The notes under the pieces are model-generated. The model saw nothing but the letters and a program-made list of their open reading frames with translations. It searched no databases and was not told where the DNA came from. The position numbers and the translations under genes were made by a program. Of a DNA stretch of 64,000 nucleotides, positions 63,739 through 64,000 are shown one piece after another. Positions within the stretch are counted from its first letter, which is position 1. Every line of letters begins with the position of its first letter. Origin of the DNA: Calothrix sp. HK-06 (GTDB lineage: Bacteria > Cyanobacteriota > Cyanobacteriia > Cyanobacteriales > Nostocaceae); the NCBI RefSeq assembly GCF_001904745.1, contig NZ_MRCD01000024.1, forward strand, positions 1-64,000, given 5' to 3'.

Positions 63739-64000
63739 GTGGCATATAAATTCTCTTCCAAAGAAAATGCATTTTTGACAATAATTACTCTTACCTATAA
63801 TGCATCTAAATATATATCAAAATGTCTACAAAGTTTGCAATTAGCTTGTGAAGAATTGTCACCTAATTTATTGATATCTCACATAATAATTGATGGAAAT
63901 TCTCATGATAATACTATAGAAAGAATTGAAGAAGAGTCTCCCTATTCACAAATCTTTATTAGGGAGGCAAAAGGAATATATGACGCTCTTAACTATGGAA
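63739..64000 (+). CDS. family 2 glycosyltransferase, partial at window end
   Basis: Starting at a GTG preceded by AAGGAAAC, the frame stays open to the window edge (87 codons). It shows the GT-A start FLTIITLTYNASKYISKCLQ, IIIDGNSHDNTIERIEEE and EAKGIYDALNYG, the last being the KGIYDAMN-type motif of WcaA/colanic-acid-like GT2 enzymes. The 3' end, including the DxD region, lies beyond the window. Confidence 0.85.
   Translation, partial: MAYKFSSKENAFLTIITLTYNASKYISKCLQSLQLACEELSPNLLISHIIIDGNSHDNTIERIEEESPYSQIFIREAKGIYDALNYG

Overview
The window looks like chromosome of a filamentous, probably heterocyst-forming cyanobacterium (Nostocales-like). Evidence: a nitrogenase iron protein gene, a heme-copper oxidase operon of the heterocyst ARTO/cox3 type, an AvaK-like PRC-barrel/DUF2382 protein, giant DUF4347 surface proteins, and many short hairpin repeats typical of these genomes. 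The DNA is AT-rich but strewn with the palindrome GGCGCC (about 100 by eye in 64 kb). I saw no GCGATCGC (HIP1).

Layout. 0.2-3.3 kb: a tetR 3' remnant, a SnoaL-like protein, a methyltransferase, an orphan Fur-box-like site and an Asp-box propeller protein. 3.4-9.9 kb: a divergent TetR regulator and a complete YbhGFSR-like exporter (membrane fusion protein, double ATPase, two ABC-2 permeases). 10.2-20.7 kb: a sugar/redox and probable stress block (DoxX, SMP-30 lactonase, alpha/beta hydrolase, glycine-zipper protein, GMC oxidoreductase, double VOC protein, SDR plus glycogen-debranching-type glycosidase plus cupin, small exported protein, second SDR). 21.1-29.8 kb: a nuclease-like protein, a nucleotidyltransferase-like protein, gamma-glutamyltransferase, a PPC-like secreted protein, an orphan RND adaptor, an S41 peptidase, a metal/cobalamin-type binding lipoprotein and a histidine phosphatase. 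30.4-32.8 kb: an XRE/periplasmic-binding-fold regulator followed by an orphan nifH/vnfH-like gene. 33.0-37.0 kb: a 135-bp-repeat acidic protein, the AvaK-like protein, a transaldolase C-terminal remnant and a membrane protein. 37.1-41.9 kb: the ARTO-type operon (two DUF2231 membrane proteins, subunits II, I and III). 42.8-59.6 kb: an ExoA-like glycosyltransferase and three tandem giant DUF4347 paralogues. 60.0-64.0 kb: a polysaccharide cluster (frameshifted acetyltransferase, methyltransferase, epimerase, GT4, partial GT2).

How they fit together. The nitrogenase reductase with its own regulator and the CuA-less oxidase both point to diazotrophic (heterocyst) physiology, though no nifDK or vnfDGK is present here. 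The AvaK-like, glycine-zipper, debranching and sugar-oxidation genes suggest carbohydrate remodelling under stress or during cell differentiation. The last 20 kb is devoted to the cell surface.

The most unusual element is the DUF4347 array. Three giant proteins share a caspase-like (clan CD-like) His-Gly/Gly-Cys head and a seven-unit FG-GAP tail but carry different middles: seven FG-GAP repeats, 28 ELWR repeats, or a NIDO domain. No CRISPR array, tRNA, rRNA or intact transposase was seen. All assignments come from reading the sequence; no database search was run.
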